23,302 nt of DNA from JAIRVZ01 sp031553755 (GCA_031553755.1 JAVBKZ010000041.1:1-23302); one strand, 5' to 3'; positions 1-7,216 are shown, counted from the first letter of the stretch. Made by a program: numbers and translations. Notes: generated by a model from the sequence alone, not told the origin.

Positions 1-4
1 TAAA

Positions 5-73
5 TCGCAGGAGTCATATCGAAGCATTCGATTGGTAATCAATGCTTTAAAGGTACGAATTCCTGCGGTTTTT
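5..73 (+). terminator. Nested hairpin followed by T-run, terminator-like
   Basis: Positions 5-14 pair with 59-68 (core CGCAGGA / TCCTGCG, with two wobble pairs). Inside, AAGCATT (22-28) pairs with AATGCTT (41-47), and GATT pairs with AATC around a GGT loop. The outer arm is followed by GGTTTTTT. This fits an intrinsic terminator for a rightward gene left of the window, although the inner hairpin makes it more elaborate than usual. I considered a tRNA and rejected it. From about 74 to 188 I see nothing recognisable. Confidence 0.45.
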
Positions 74-188
74 TCCAAACAAAATTCAACTTATTTTCCT
101 GGAAACCAACACTTTAATCATGTTTTGAACGAACTATTGAACATAGATAATTTAATCAAAAATAGAAAGTCATTGAGGACGAAAAAAC

Positions 189-314
189 AAAGGTTTGAAT
201 TTTTATAATCATTTGGTTAATACTGATTCTGAAAATTCTTATTTGCTTTATGGAGGAGATCGGAATACCGTCAGGAGAGAAATGAAAATGATTGGTTGGA
301 AAGATACTGAATAA
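189..314 (+). pseudogene. C-terminal remnant of a DUF4143-type AAA ATPase
   Basis: Read from AAA at 189, this stretch encodes about 41 residues beginning KGLNFYNHL, then SENSYLLYGGDRN, and ending GWKDTE before TAA at 312-314. It matches the C-terminus of the intact ATPase at 1371-2531 (KGLNFYNHLAN, SENSYLLYGGDRN, SWKDTE). A hand count of the 123 aligned bases gives about 79% identity. The same frame meets a stop (TGA) at 174-176, and no N-terminal part (Walker A, Walker B) lies upstream. This is therefore a 5'-truncated remnant of a paralogous copy, not a gene. Its position directly before the damaged epimerase suggests rearrangement or deletion. Confidence 0.8.
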
Positions 315-325
315 ATTATATACAA

Positions 326-1186
326 ATGAACATCCTTATTACCGGTGCCTATGGCTTTGTTGGAACCAATCTTTCCAACGTCCTCAAAGAACAAAACACC
401 CTTTGGGCTTTAGATGTTTCTGAAAAATCCAATACTGCATATTCCCGTTATTTCTCATGGAATGACTTGGAAGTGTTGCCTTGGGATGAAGTAGATATCA
501 TTATCCATCTGGCAGGAAAAGCCCATGATACGAAGAATAGAAGCGAAGAAAAAGCTTACTTTGATATTAATACTGAGTTGACTAAAAAGGTTTTTGATAA
601 ATATTTACAATCGAAAGCCAAACAATTTATATTTTTCAGTTCTACGAAAGCGGCAGCGGATATTGTTGTTGGTGACGTATTAACTGAAGATGTTATTCCG
701 CATCCGGTGGGCCCTTATGGCGAAAGTAAAATCGCGGCAGAGCAACATATACTTTCAACTTTCAATTTTCAACTTTCAACTAAAAAAGTCTACATTCTCC
801 GTCCTTGTATGATTCATGGGCCTGGGAATAAGGGTAATCTGAATTTATTGTATAATATTGTGAGCAAAGGTATTCCTTGGCCTTTGGGAGCATTTGATAA
901 TAAACGTTCGTTTTTGAGTATTGAGAATTTGTCTTTCATTATCGAACAAATTATTAAACAGAATCCGGAAAGTGGAATCTATCATTTAGCTGATGATCAA
1001 GCTATTTCTACGAACCAATTAATCAAATTGATTGCAAATTCGAAAGACAAAAAAGAACGTATATGGAACTGTAATAAAAGTTTTATATCAAGTATCGCAA
1101 AAATAGGAGATTGTTGCAAACTTCCATTAAATTCAAATCGCCTCCAAAAATTAACAGAAAGCTATGTAGTCTCAAACAAAAAATGA
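326..1186 (+). CDS. NAD-dependent epimerase/dehydratase (SDR family), C-terminus lost by frameshift
   Basis: This is an extended short-chain dehydrogenase/reductase acting on nucleotide sugars, probably cytosolic and serving surface-polysaccharide synthesis. The Rossmann motif GAYGFVG is at residues 7-13, a Ser-rich strand FFSSTKA near 104-110, and the catalytic YGESK near 130-134, followed by the family motif RPCMIHGPGNKGN. The frame closes at TGA (1184-1186) after 286 residues. The next 27 codons, read one frame over, look like the missing C-terminal helix (see 1183-1266), so the ancestral protein was about 313 residues. The break lies in an A6 run (1178-1183). Residues ~142-152 (LSTFNFQLST) are encoded by a heptamer-like repeat and look like an in-frame insertion. 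No TAnnTTTG promoter is visible upstream. The exact substrate cannot be told. It may be a pseudogene, a sequencing error, or a slightly shortened active enzyme. Confidence 0.8.
   Translation: MNILITGAYGFVGTNLSNVLKEQNTLWALDVSEKSNTAYSRYFSWNDLEVLPWDEVDIIIHLAGKAHDTKNRSEEKAYFDINTELTKKVFDKYLQSKAKQFIFFSSTKAAADIVVGDVLTEDVIPHPVGPYGESKIAAEQHILSTFNFQLSTKKVYILRPCMIHGPGNKGNLNLLYNIVSKGIPWPLGAFDNKRSFLSIENLSFIIEQIIKQNPESGIYHLADDQAISTNQLIKLIANSKDKKERIWNCNKSFISSIAKIGDCCKLPLNSNRLQKLTESYVVSNKK
753..781 (+). repeat. CT-rich heptamer-like repeat inside the epimerase gene
   Basis: TTTCAACTTTCAATTTTCAA and the following bases form four imperfect units of the type TTTCAAC, related to the CAACTCT heptamers at 8334-8368 and 21988-22022. 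The length keeps the frame open and adds about ten residues (LSTFNFQLST) between the catalytic helix and the strand KKVYILRP. Confidence 0.6.
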
Positions 1187-1266
1187 AAAATGCTTTAGGA
1201 GTTAGTAAGTTACCTGTTGGTGTGATTGAAGGATTAAAACAGACTTTAGAAACTTTTAGATTGTAG
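1183..1266 (+). other. Frame-shifted C-terminal coding tail of the epimerase
   Basis: ATG at 1183-1185 overlaps the stop of the upstream frame. Reading on gives MKNALGVSKLPV, then GVIEGLKQTLETFRL and TAG at 1264-1266. This is the kind of ending expected after YVVSNKK in this epimerase family (a basic turn, then LGxxKLPV and an amphipathic helix). One extra A in the run at 1178-1183 would restore a continuous frame. It has no promoter of its own and is too short to be an independent gene. Confidence 0.7.
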
Positions 1267-1298
1267 TTTAAACTTGACAGAATGACATTTAGCAAGGT

Positions 1299-1347
1299 GA
1301 AAACCCTTACAAATATGGAATTTAATTCCGTATTTGTAAGGGTTTTC
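1299..1347 (+). terminator. 23-bp near-perfect hairpin between epimerase and ATPase
   Basis: The arms 1299-1315 and 1331-1347 are exact reverse complements (17 bp, core AACCCTTACAAATA). The stem continues with a T.G pair and GGAAT/ATTCC around the loop TTA. Its position after the epimerase and its A-rich/T-rich flanks (GAAAACCC, GGGTTTTC) fit a terminator, but the T-run is only four bases. It ends 11 nt before the -7 box of the next gene, so an operator role is also possible. Confidence 0.6.
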
Positions 1348-1358
1348 AAAAAATATTG

Positions 1359-1366
1359 TATATTTG
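1359..1366 (+). promoter_or_regulatory. Bacteroidota -7 promoter box for the first ATPase
   Basis: TATATTTG matches TAnnTTTG and ends 4 nt before the ATG at 1371. If transcription starts 4-8 nt downstream of the box, the mRNA is leaderless or nearly so. This also argues against the in-frame TTG at 1356 as start codon, since it lies upstream of and overlaps the box. Confidence 0.55.
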
Positions 1367-1370
1367 CCAA

Positions 1371-2531
1371 ATGATACAGCGACAAATTATTCATATAATC
1401 AAGGAAATGGCAACTAAAATGCCTATTATCTCGATTACGGGTCCCAGGCAATCGGGAAAGACAACTGTGTCGAAAATGTGTTTTCCTGATTATAATTACG
1501 TCAATTTAGAAAATCCGGATGTTTTTCAAGAAGCAAAATCAGATCCTCGATCATTCTTGACACAACATAAAAAAGGGCTTATTATTGACGAAGTTCAATT
1601 GCTTCCTGAGCTTTTTTCTTACATACAAACGATAAGTGATCAAAGTGGAAAAGTAGGAGAGTATATTCTCACGGGGTCTCAAAATTTTCTATTATCTGCC
1701 AAAATATCTCAAAGTCTTGCCGGTAGGGTATTTATTACTCATTTACTTCCTCTTAGCTTAGAAGAATTACAACACGCCGGATATTTGAATGATGATCCGG
1801 TAAATTATATGTTGAAAGGATTTTATCCGAGAATTTATGATAAAGAAATAAAATCGGAATTATTTTATCCTTCTTATATACAAACGTATACAGAACGGGA
1901 TGTGAGACAGATTGTAAATGTGTCGAACTTATTCCTTTTTCAGAAATTTATGCGGCTTGCGGCTGGTAGAGTTGGACAATTGCTTAATTATAATAACTTA
2001 GCTACTGAGTTGGGTGTGGATTTGAAAACAATAAAATCATGGTTTTCTATTTTGGAAACCAGTTTCATTGTGTTTTTTCTTCAACCTCACTACATCAATT
2101 TTTCTAAACGATTGGTAAAAACTCCAAAACTATATTTTTATGATACAGGGTTGGCTTGCAGTTTATTGGGAATCCGGAAAGAAAAAGACCTTGATTCACA
2201 TTGGGCTAAAGGAACGTTGTTTGAAAATATGATGATTGCTGATATGATGAAGAATTATTTCAATCGGACACAGGTTCCTCCATTGTACTTTTGGAGAGAT
2301 AGTTCCGGAAATGAAGTGGATTGCCTGATTGAAGAAGGAAACACAATTAAAAAAGTAGAGATCAAATCTTCTACTACAATTGCGGGTGATTTTTTCAAAG
2401 GCTTGAATTTTTATAATCACTTAGCTAATGTCGATTCTGAAAACTCTTACTTGCTTTATGGAGGAGACCGAAATGTCATCCGAAAAGAAGCAAAAGTAGT
2501 CAGTTGGAAAGATACGGAAGATATTATTTGA
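1371..2531 (+). CDS. AAA ATPase with C-terminal DUF4143 (PD-(D/E)XK-like) domain
   Basis: This 386-residue protein has the layout AAA_14 + DUF4143, a family that is multicopy in Bacteroidota and of unknown role. Walker A GPRQSGKT is at residues 24-31, Walker B GLIIDEVQ near 69-76, a sensor-like YILTGSQN near 96-103 and SLAGR near 113-117. The C-terminal part carries GNEVDCLIE then KVEIKSS, the D...ExK arrangement of a PD-(D/E)XK fold, which may bind or cut nucleic acid. The start at 1371 gives the usual N-terminus MIQRQI and avoids overlap with the promoter. A hairpin precedes it and a terminator-like palindrome follows. A truncated copy of its C-terminus lies at 189-314. It is cytosolic, with no signal peptide or membrane segment. 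Confidence 0.9.
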   Translation: MIQRQIIHIIKEMATKMPIISITGPRQSGKTTVSKMCFPDYNYVNLENPDVFQEAKSDPRSFLTQHKKGLIIDEVQLLPELFSYIQTISDQSGKVGEYILTGSQNFLLSAKISQSLAGRVFITHLLPLSLEELQHAGYLNDDPVNYMLKGFYPRIYDKEIKSELFYPSYIQTYTERDVRQIVNVSNLFLFQKFMRLAAGRVGQLLNYNNLATELGVDLKTIKSWFSILETSFIVFFLQPHYINFSKRLVKTPKLYFYDTGLACSLLGIRKEKDLDSHWAKGTLFENMMIADMMKNYFNRTQVPPLYFWRDSSGNEVDCLIEEGNTIKKVEIKSSTTIAGDFFKGLNFYNHLANVDSENSYLLYGGDRNVIRKEAKVVSWKDTEDII

Positions 2532-2550
2532 ATTGTATGCAAAAGATATC

Positions 2551-2579
2551 AGAATACTATCTAAAATAGATAGTATTTT
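2551..2579 (+). terminator. Palindrome after the first ATPase
   Basis: AATACTATCTA (2553-2563), loop AAA, TAGATAGTATT (2567-2577), with T-rich bases following. The arms are exact complements. It starts about 20 nt after the stop codon of the ATPase, as expected of an AT-rich intrinsic terminator. A bare -7-like TATCTTTG follows at about 2589-2596 but leads only into a gene remnant. Confidence 0.55.
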
Positions 2580-2582
2580 GAA

Positions 2583-2695
2583 AAATATTATCTTTGTTGG
2601 AAAAAGAATTACAGCTTGAGACAAATTCCAAAAATGCTACAACATATCAGGTATATGATGTGTTTTTTTCTAAATGGTTGAGTTACGAATATTAA
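2583..2695 (+). pseudogene. C-terminal remnant of a second type of ATPase
   Basis: In the frame ending at TAA 2693-2695 the sequence reads LLEKELQLETNSKNATTYQ and then VYDVFFSKWLSYEY. The VYDVFFxxWL ending resembles the C-terminus of Bacteroidota ATPases of the ATPase_2/DUF234 type, a different family from the two intact neighbours. The frame is blocked by TGA at 2579-2581, and nothing upstream continues the homology. It is therefore the tail of a lost gene. The family name is from memory; the coding character rests on this motif alone. Confidence 0.5.
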
Positions 2696-2709
2696 TAATT
2701 TTATTTAAA

Positions 2710-2794
2710 TTACCCTTACTTTGTGATTAAATCTATCTAAAATTACCCTTACTTTGTGACTTAATTTATTAAAAATTGCCCTTACTTTGTGATT
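2710..2794 (+). repeat. Three direct repeats, 33-bp period, upstream of second ATPase
   Basis: Copies at 2710-2728, 2743-2761 and 2776-2794 read TTACCCTTACTTTGTGATT, TTACCCTTACTTTGTGACT and TTGCCCTTACTTTGTGATT. The intervening 14 bp are AT-rich and not conserved. The spacing is about three helical turns, so a protein binding all copies would sit on one DNA face. The last copy ends 14 nt before the -7 box of the ATPase at 2843. The core CCCTTAC also occurs in the hairpin before the first ATPase. A regulatory or iteron-like binding site is an inference. Confidence 0.8.
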
Positions 2795-2808
2795 TTATAA
2801 AAAAAATA

Positions 2809-2816
2809 TATCTTTG
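2809..2816 (+). promoter_or_regulatory. Bacteroidota -7 promoter box for the second ATPase
   Basis: TATCTTTG matches TAnnTTTG exactly and lies 26 nt before the ATG at 2843. The expected -33 region falls within the third direct repeat (2776-2794), so a protein bound there would compete with RNA polymerase. Confidence 0.6.
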
Positions 2817-2842
2817 CAGTTGAAAAAATGGGATTGTAAATT

Positions 2843-4186
2843 ATGTTTGAGCGAAATATTGTGGATGAATTACGTAGATGGAAACTTTCCAATACACGTA
2901 AACCTCTTGTACTCCGTGGCGCGCGACAGGTGGGGAAAACTACTGCTGTTGAATTGTTTGCAGAGGACTATGCTCAATATATTTATTTGAACTTAGAACG
3001 TGAACGTGACAGGGAGATTTATACTCATTATTCATCGGCAAGTGAAATTTTGCAATTGTTCTTTTTGCAGTACAATAAAAGTTGGGAAAAACGCAATGAT
3101 ACTTTATTGTTTGTTGATGAAATACAAGAATCAGCCTCCGCAGTGGCGATGTTGCGCTATTTTTATGAAGAATTTCCGGAAATTCATATCATTGCGGCTG
3201 GTTCGATGTTGGAAACAATATTTGACAAAGGAATCAACTTCCCTGTTGGAAGGGTGGAGTATCGTGCGTTGCGTCCATTTTGCTTCTCTGAATTTTTAAC
3301 TGCAATGGGTGAAAGACAAGCATTGGAATTCTACAATACGGTCCCAATGCCTGTTTTTGCATTTGAAAAGATATTGGATTTATTTCATCTTTATACTTTA
3401 ATTGGAGGGATGCCTGAAGTGATAAAATTGTATGTGGCGAATAAGGATCTTACAGCTTTACGAACTGTTTTCGAATCATTGATAACTACGTATTTTGATG
3501 ATGCTGAAAAAACTGCGAAGAATCAGAATCAGATACAAATAGTTCGGCATGCAGTTAAATCTGTATTTTACGAAGCTGGTACACGAATCAAATTTGCCGG
3601 ATTTGGAGCTTCCGCTTATGGGTCGAAAGAAATGGGAGAAGTCTTGAGAACTTTGGAAAAAACAATGTTGATAAATTTGATATTTCCTACTACACAGACA
3701 GAATTTCCTTATATGCCGGATATAAAAAAATCTCCCCGTTTACAGGCTTTAGACACAGGTATGGTAAATTATTTTTCAGGTTTACAAACCGGATTAATAG
3801 GAACAAAAGACTTAAATGATATGTATAAGGGTAAAATCTCAGAACATATTGTTGGACAGGAATTATTAGCTGCAAATTTTAACGTTCTGAACACATTGCA
3901 TTTTTGGGTGCGCGATAAAAAACAGTCGGATGCGGAGACTGATTTTTTGTATCCTTATGGAGGAGGCATGATTCCCGTTGAAGTCAAGTCAGGAGCAAGT
4001 GGAAAATTACGTTCATTACACCAATATATTGATGCCTCGGGGACGGATTTTGCTGTCCGTTTGTACGCAGGGAAAATACAGTTGGAAGAACATAAAACTA
4101 TTGCAGGAAATCCGTTTAAATTACTTAATTTACCTTATTTTCTGAGTGGAAAAATACAGGAATATTTGACTTTTTTCAAAAAATAA
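2843..4186 (+). CDS. AAA ATPase with C-terminal DUF4143 domain
   Basis: This 447-residue protein belongs to the same broad AAA + DUF4143 superfamily as the gene at 1371 but to a clearly different branch. Walker A GARQVGKT is at residues 26-33 and Walker B LLFVDEIQE near 90, followed by a sensor segment IIAAGSMLE and PVGRVE. The C-terminal domain contains DAETDFLYP and then PVEVKSG, again the D...ExK pattern of PD-(D/E)XK-like folds. No signal peptide or membrane segment is visible. It has its own promoter, preceded by three direct repeats. It ends 24 nt from the convergent porT gene, with no clear terminator between them. Function is not established for the family. Proposals include defence or nucleic-acid-linked roles, which the sequence cannot decide. 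Confidence 0.9.
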   Translation: MFERNIVDELRRWKLSNTRKPLVLRGARQVGKTTAVELFAEDYAQYIYLNLERERDREIYTHYSSASEILQLFFLQYNKSWEKRNDTLLFVDEIQESASAVAMLRYFYEEFPEIHIIAAGSMLETIFDKGINFPVGRVEYRALRPFCFSEFLTAMGERQALEFYNTVPMPVFAFEKILDLFHLYTLIGGMPEVIKLYVANKDLTALRTVFESLITTYFDDAEKTAKNQNQIQIVRHAVKSVFYEAGTRIKFAGFGASAYGSKEMGEVLRTLEKTMLINLIFPTTQTEFPYMPDIKKSPRLQALDTGMVNYFSGLQTGLIGTKDLNDMYKGKISEHIVGQELLAANFNVLNTLHFWVRDKKQSDAETDFLYPYGGGMIPVEVKSGASGKLRSLHQYIDASGTDFAVRLYAGKIQLEEHKTIAGNPFKLLNLPYFLSGKIQEYLTFFKK

Positions 4187-4210
4187 AATATGGAGTAATC
4201 TATGTATTTC

Positions 4211-4936
4211 TCACTCAAAATTAAATGTTAGCACAAACATTCTCGATGTGCCTTTGGATATCGCTTGTGTATATTTTTCCAAACTTTTATCCGTTAGGTC
4301 TTTTCGGTCTTTTTCTATTAGGTCGACTAACCCGAAATTAAACCTGATTTCAGGACAAATTTTTACGATTGGTAAATAAAAATCACATCCTAACGCGAAA
4401 CTGATGCCAAAGTCTGTTTCTTTCAATAATATGGGTTCTCCTTTTTTTCTTCCTAAATTAAGGGAACCGTATACGCCTGCCGAAACAAAAGGACGGTAAT
4501 TATTCAAACGCATAGAACTGAATTTCACATCAAGGGGGAACGTCAAATTGTTGGAACGAATACTTGTACTGTATAATTTTTCTGAATTTTCTTCCCTGAA
4601 AACATATTTTTGATCTCCGAAATGAAGCGTAGGAGTAAAGCGCAGATTCATATACGGATTCAAGTACAAGTCGGAAATTAAGCCTACGCTAAATCCGGTA
4701 GAATAATCAGGTAATTCGCAAAACCAAGTTTCTCCCGGATTGCCATTTCCGTCAGGTTCTCCCGTGTAACCCGAATTTGTAATAATCATATCCTGAAAAT
4801 TTAATCCAACCAATAACCCAAAATGATAAAGTCGTTGGTCTCCATAGGGTTGATTCTTTATTTTTTGCTTTTGCGCAAAAGCGGAAGAAACAATAAAGAA
4901 AAATAAAACAGTTATATAAAAACTTTTTTTCATCAA
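4211..4936 (-). CDS. porT: PorT-family outer-membrane beta-barrel protein
   Basis: This 241-residue protein begins MMKKSFYITVLFFFIVSSAFA with a likely signal-peptidase I cut after Ala21. It continues YHFGLLVGLNFQDM, a Tyr/Gly-rich strand pattern with alternating hydrophobic residues, and ends with the aromatic barrel signal RMFVLTFNFE. The segments FGDQKYVFREE, NNLTFPLDVKFSS and LGCDFYLP match what I remember of PorT, which in Porphyromonas gingivalis is an outer-membrane part of the type IX secretion system. Gut Bacteroidales without that system also keep PorT-like proteins, so the name does not prove type IX secretion. It lies 52 nt downstream of tex on the same strand with no strong -7 box between them, so it is probably co-transcribed with tex. 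Confidence 0.75.
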   Translation of the reverse strand: MMKKSFYITVLFFFIVSSAFAQKQKIKNQPYGDQRLYHFGLLVGLNFQDMIITNSGYTGEPDGNGNPGETWFCELPDYSTGFSVGLISDLYLNPYMNLRFTPTLHFGDQKYVFREENSEKLYSTSIRSNNLTFPLDVKFSSMRLNNYRPFVSAGVYGSLNLGRKKGEPILLKETDFGISFALGCDFYLPIVKICPEIRFNFGLVDLIEKDRKDLTDKSLEKYTQAISKGTSRMFVLTFNFE

Positions 4937-4988
4937 GATATTTATGTACTGAAAGAATAAACGGATAAGAGATTTACTTATTGCTTTT

Positions 4989-7115
4989 TTATCCGATTTT
5001 CATGCTTAAGGCGACACGTTTTCTTTCCAAATCGATACTCAATACTTTAGCTTGAATATGTTGATGGATTGTTACAATTTCAGTAGGATCTGAAACGAAA
5101 CGGTCTGCCATTTCGGAAATATGCACCAATCCTTTTTCTTTTATACCGATATCTACAAAACATCCGAAGTTAGTAATATTGCTCACAATTCCGGGTAATA
5201 TCATTCCTTCCCTCAAATCGTTGATGGTTTTAACCGATTTATCAAATTCAAACACTTTGATTATTTGCCGCGGGTCTCTTCCCGGTTTATCCAATTCCTC
5301 TATAATATCTTCTAATGTGGGAATTCCTATCGTTTCGCTGATATATTTTTTCAGATCCAATTGTTTTTTCAACGATTTATCCGAAATAAGTATGGAAATA
5401 TCACAATTCAAATCCTTTGCCATTTTTTCAACGATATGATAACTTTCAGGATGAACGGCGGAATTATCCAGCGGATTTTTTGAATCAGGAATCCGGAGGA
5501 AACCTGCCGATTGTTCGAATGCTTTTTCTCCAAGCCGGGGAACTTTCAATAATTCTTTCCGGCTTTTAAATGGCCCTTTTTCGGTTCGGTAGTCTACGAT
5601 GTTTTGTGCTAACGCCGGGCCTAATCCCGAAACATAAGTAAGCAAATGTTTACTTGCCGTATTCAGGTTTACGCCCACTTGATTCACACAATTTTCTACT
5701 GTCTGATCTAAAGATTGCTTTAATTTTGATTGATCCACATCGTGTTGATACTGGCCAACCCCAATGGATTTAGGTTCGATTTTTACCAATTCGGCCAACG
5801 GATCCATCAACCGGCGTCCGATACTGACAGCGCCTCTCACGGTAACATCGTAGTTAGGAAATTCTTCCCGCGCTATTTTTGACGCGGAATAAATGGACGC
5901 GCCATCTTCGCTAACGACAAATACTTGCACTTTTCTGTCATAACGTAAATTGACGATAAATTCTTCCGTTTCGCGACTTGCAGTTCCGTTTCCAATCGCG
6001 ATCGCTTCAATATTATATGTACTGACCAAAGACGTAACTTTCATTCCGGCTTTGCTTTTTTCATTTTGAGGAGGATGTGGATATATGGTTTCATTATGAA
6101 GCAAATTGCCTTGAGCATCTAAACAAACCAATTTGCAACCGGTACGATAACCGGGATCAATTCCCAACACTCGTTTTTGACCGAGCGGAGGAGATAACAA
6201 CAATTGTTTCAGGTTTTCGGCAAATACCTTTATCGCCTGTTCATCGGCCTTATCTTTCGAAAGTGACGCGAATTCGGTTTCGATCGAAGGTTTAAGTAAT
6301 CGTTTAAAACTATCTTTTACAGCAATTACAACTTGTTCTGAAGCTTCATTTTTTCCTTTCACAAATTTACGTTCAAGCATCTCCAAACAATTATCATCAT
6401 CAGGAGATATGTTTGCTCGTAAAAACCCTTCCGATTCTCCTCGCCTTATCGCAAGTAAACGATGGGAAGAGCATCTTTTTAAAGGTTCGCTGAAATCAAA
6501 ATAATCCCTGTATTTTGCAGCCTCTTCTTCTTTTCCCTTTATTATTTTAGAAGAAATTATAGCATCCCTTGTGAAAATATTTCGTAGGGAATTTCTTGCC
6601 GACTCATCTTCATTGATCCATTCGGCGATAATATCCCGTGCGCCTTGTAAAGCATCTTCCGTACCTTTTACATCGCCTTTGACAAACGACAACGCTTTTT
6701 CATATATGTCTTTTTCAAACTGAGCCATTATAATTTTAGCCAAAGGTTCCAATCCTTTTTTTCGGGCAATTTCGGCCTTCGTTTGTCTTTTAGGTTTGTA
6801 TGGAAGATAAATATCCTCCAATTCTGTGCTGTCCCAACAATTTTCGATACGTTGTTTCAGTTCGGGAGTCAATTTTTCTTGTTCGGTTATCGTTTGAAGA
6901 ATAGTTTCTTTCCGTTTACTTAATTCCAATAATTTTTCGTATTGTAGTTTAATTGCTCCAACGGCAATTTCATCCAAACTTCCGGTAACTTCTTTCCTGT
7001 AACGGCTAATAAAAGGAATTGTAGCTCCATCTTTCAATAAATCAATGGTTTTTGATATTTGTCGTTCAGATATATTTAAAGAGTTTGAAATTATTTTAGA
7101 ATAAGTAGATTGCAT
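4989..7115 (-). CDS. tex: Tex-family RNA-binding transcription accessory protein
   Basis: This 708-residue protein has the full Tex order. A helical Tex_N region covers the first ~180 residues (IPFISRYRKEVTG). A YqgF/RNase H-like domain has RVLGIDPGYRTG near residue 315. Helix-hairpin-helix repeats (YVSGLGPALAQNIVDYR, LLKVPRLGEKAFEQSAGFLR) lie near 490-560. A C-terminal S1 domain (LPGIVSNITNFGCFVDIG to VLSIDLERKRVALSMK) lies near 630-705. Tex binds nucleic acid and interacts with the transcription or RNA-decay machinery. The start at 7115 (MQSTYSKII) is preferred over the in-frame Met at 7139, because the -7 box of the minus-strand promoter covers 7137-7144 and the extra residues are not family-like. 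It is divergent from fcl. Confidence 0.92.
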   Translation of the reverse strand: MQSTYSKIISNSLNISERQISKTIDLLKDGATIPFISRYRKEVTGSLDEIAVGAIKLQYEKLLELSKRKETILQTITEQEKLTPELKQRIENCWDSTELEDIYLPYKPKRQTKAEIARKKGLEPLAKIIMAQFEKDIYEKALSFVKGDVKGTEDALQGARDIIAEWINEDESARNSLRNIFTRDAIISSKIIKGKEEEAAKYRDYFDFSEPLKRCSSHRLLAIRRGESEGFLRANISPDDDNCLEMLERKFVKGKNEASEQVVIAVKDSFKRLLKPSIETEFASLSKDKADEQAIKVFAENLKQLLLSPPLGQKRVLGIDPGYRTGCKLVCLDAQGNLLHNETIYPHPPQNEKSKAGMKVTSLVSTYNIEAIAIGNGTASRETEEFIVNLRYDRKVQVFVVSEDGASIYSASKIAREEFPNYDVTVRGAVSIGRRLMDPLAELVKIEPKSIGVGQYQHDVDQSKLKQSLDQTVENCVNQVGVNLNTASKHLLTYVSGLGPALAQNIVDYRTEKGPFKSRKELLKVPRLGEKAFEQSAGFLRIPDSKNPLDNSAVHPESYHIVEKMAKDLNCDISILISDKSLKKQLDLKKYISETIGIPTLEDIIEELDKPGRDPRQIIKVFEFDKSVKTINDLREGMILPGIVSNITNFGCFVDIGIKEKGLVHISEMADRFVSDPTEIVTIHQHIQAKVLSIDLERKRVALSMKIG

Positions 7116-7136
7116 AATCTTAAAAATTAGAGAACG

Positions 7137-7144
7137 CAAAAATA
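7137..7144 (-). promoter_or_regulatory. Bacteroidota -7 promoter box for tex-porT
   Basis: On the minus strand the bases read TATTTTTG, matching TAnnTTTG, 21 nt before the tex ATG at 7115. It is placed back to back with the fcl promoter in a ~100-bp AT-rich divergent region. Confidence 0.55.
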
Positions 7145-7188
7145 CATCATATTTTTATTTTTATCTTGATTTTGATAATAATATATAA

Positions 7189-7196
7189 TAACTTTG
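7189..7196 (+). promoter_or_regulatory. Bacteroidota -7 promoter box for fcl
   Basis: TAACTTTG matches TAnnTTTG and is 20 nt before the ATG at 7217. A TTG at 7166-7168 sits at the right distance for the -33 element. Confidence 0.6.
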
Positions 7197-7216
7197 CCCC
7201 GTAAAAAAATATTATT

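Noticed and set aside
5..68. Possible tRNA-Thr: CGCAGGA/TCCTGCG look like an acceptor stem and TTGGTAA like an anticodon loop with GGT
   Set aside because: Only 62 nt end to end, the anticodon stem has mismatches, and the bases before the 3' acceptor arm do not form a T-arm. A terminator-like fold fits better.
1356..1370. TTG start adding MYICQ to the first ATPase
   Set aside because: It overlaps the -7 box, and the family-like N-terminus begins at the ATG at 1371.
1083..1451. Minus-strand open frame of 122 codons
   Set aside because: It is antisense to the epimerase end, the hairpin and the ATPase start, with no recognisable motif. The same applies to the other long antisense frames inside thrS, gmd, fcl and wzc.
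3000..3299. Plus-strand open frame of 99 codons inside the second ATPase
   Set aside because: It overlaps a clear Walker-motif ATPase in another frame and shows no domain of its own.
7116..7139. Upstream Met adding eight residues to Tex
   Set aside because: The codon lies within the minus-strand -7 promoter box, and the extra residues are not family-like.
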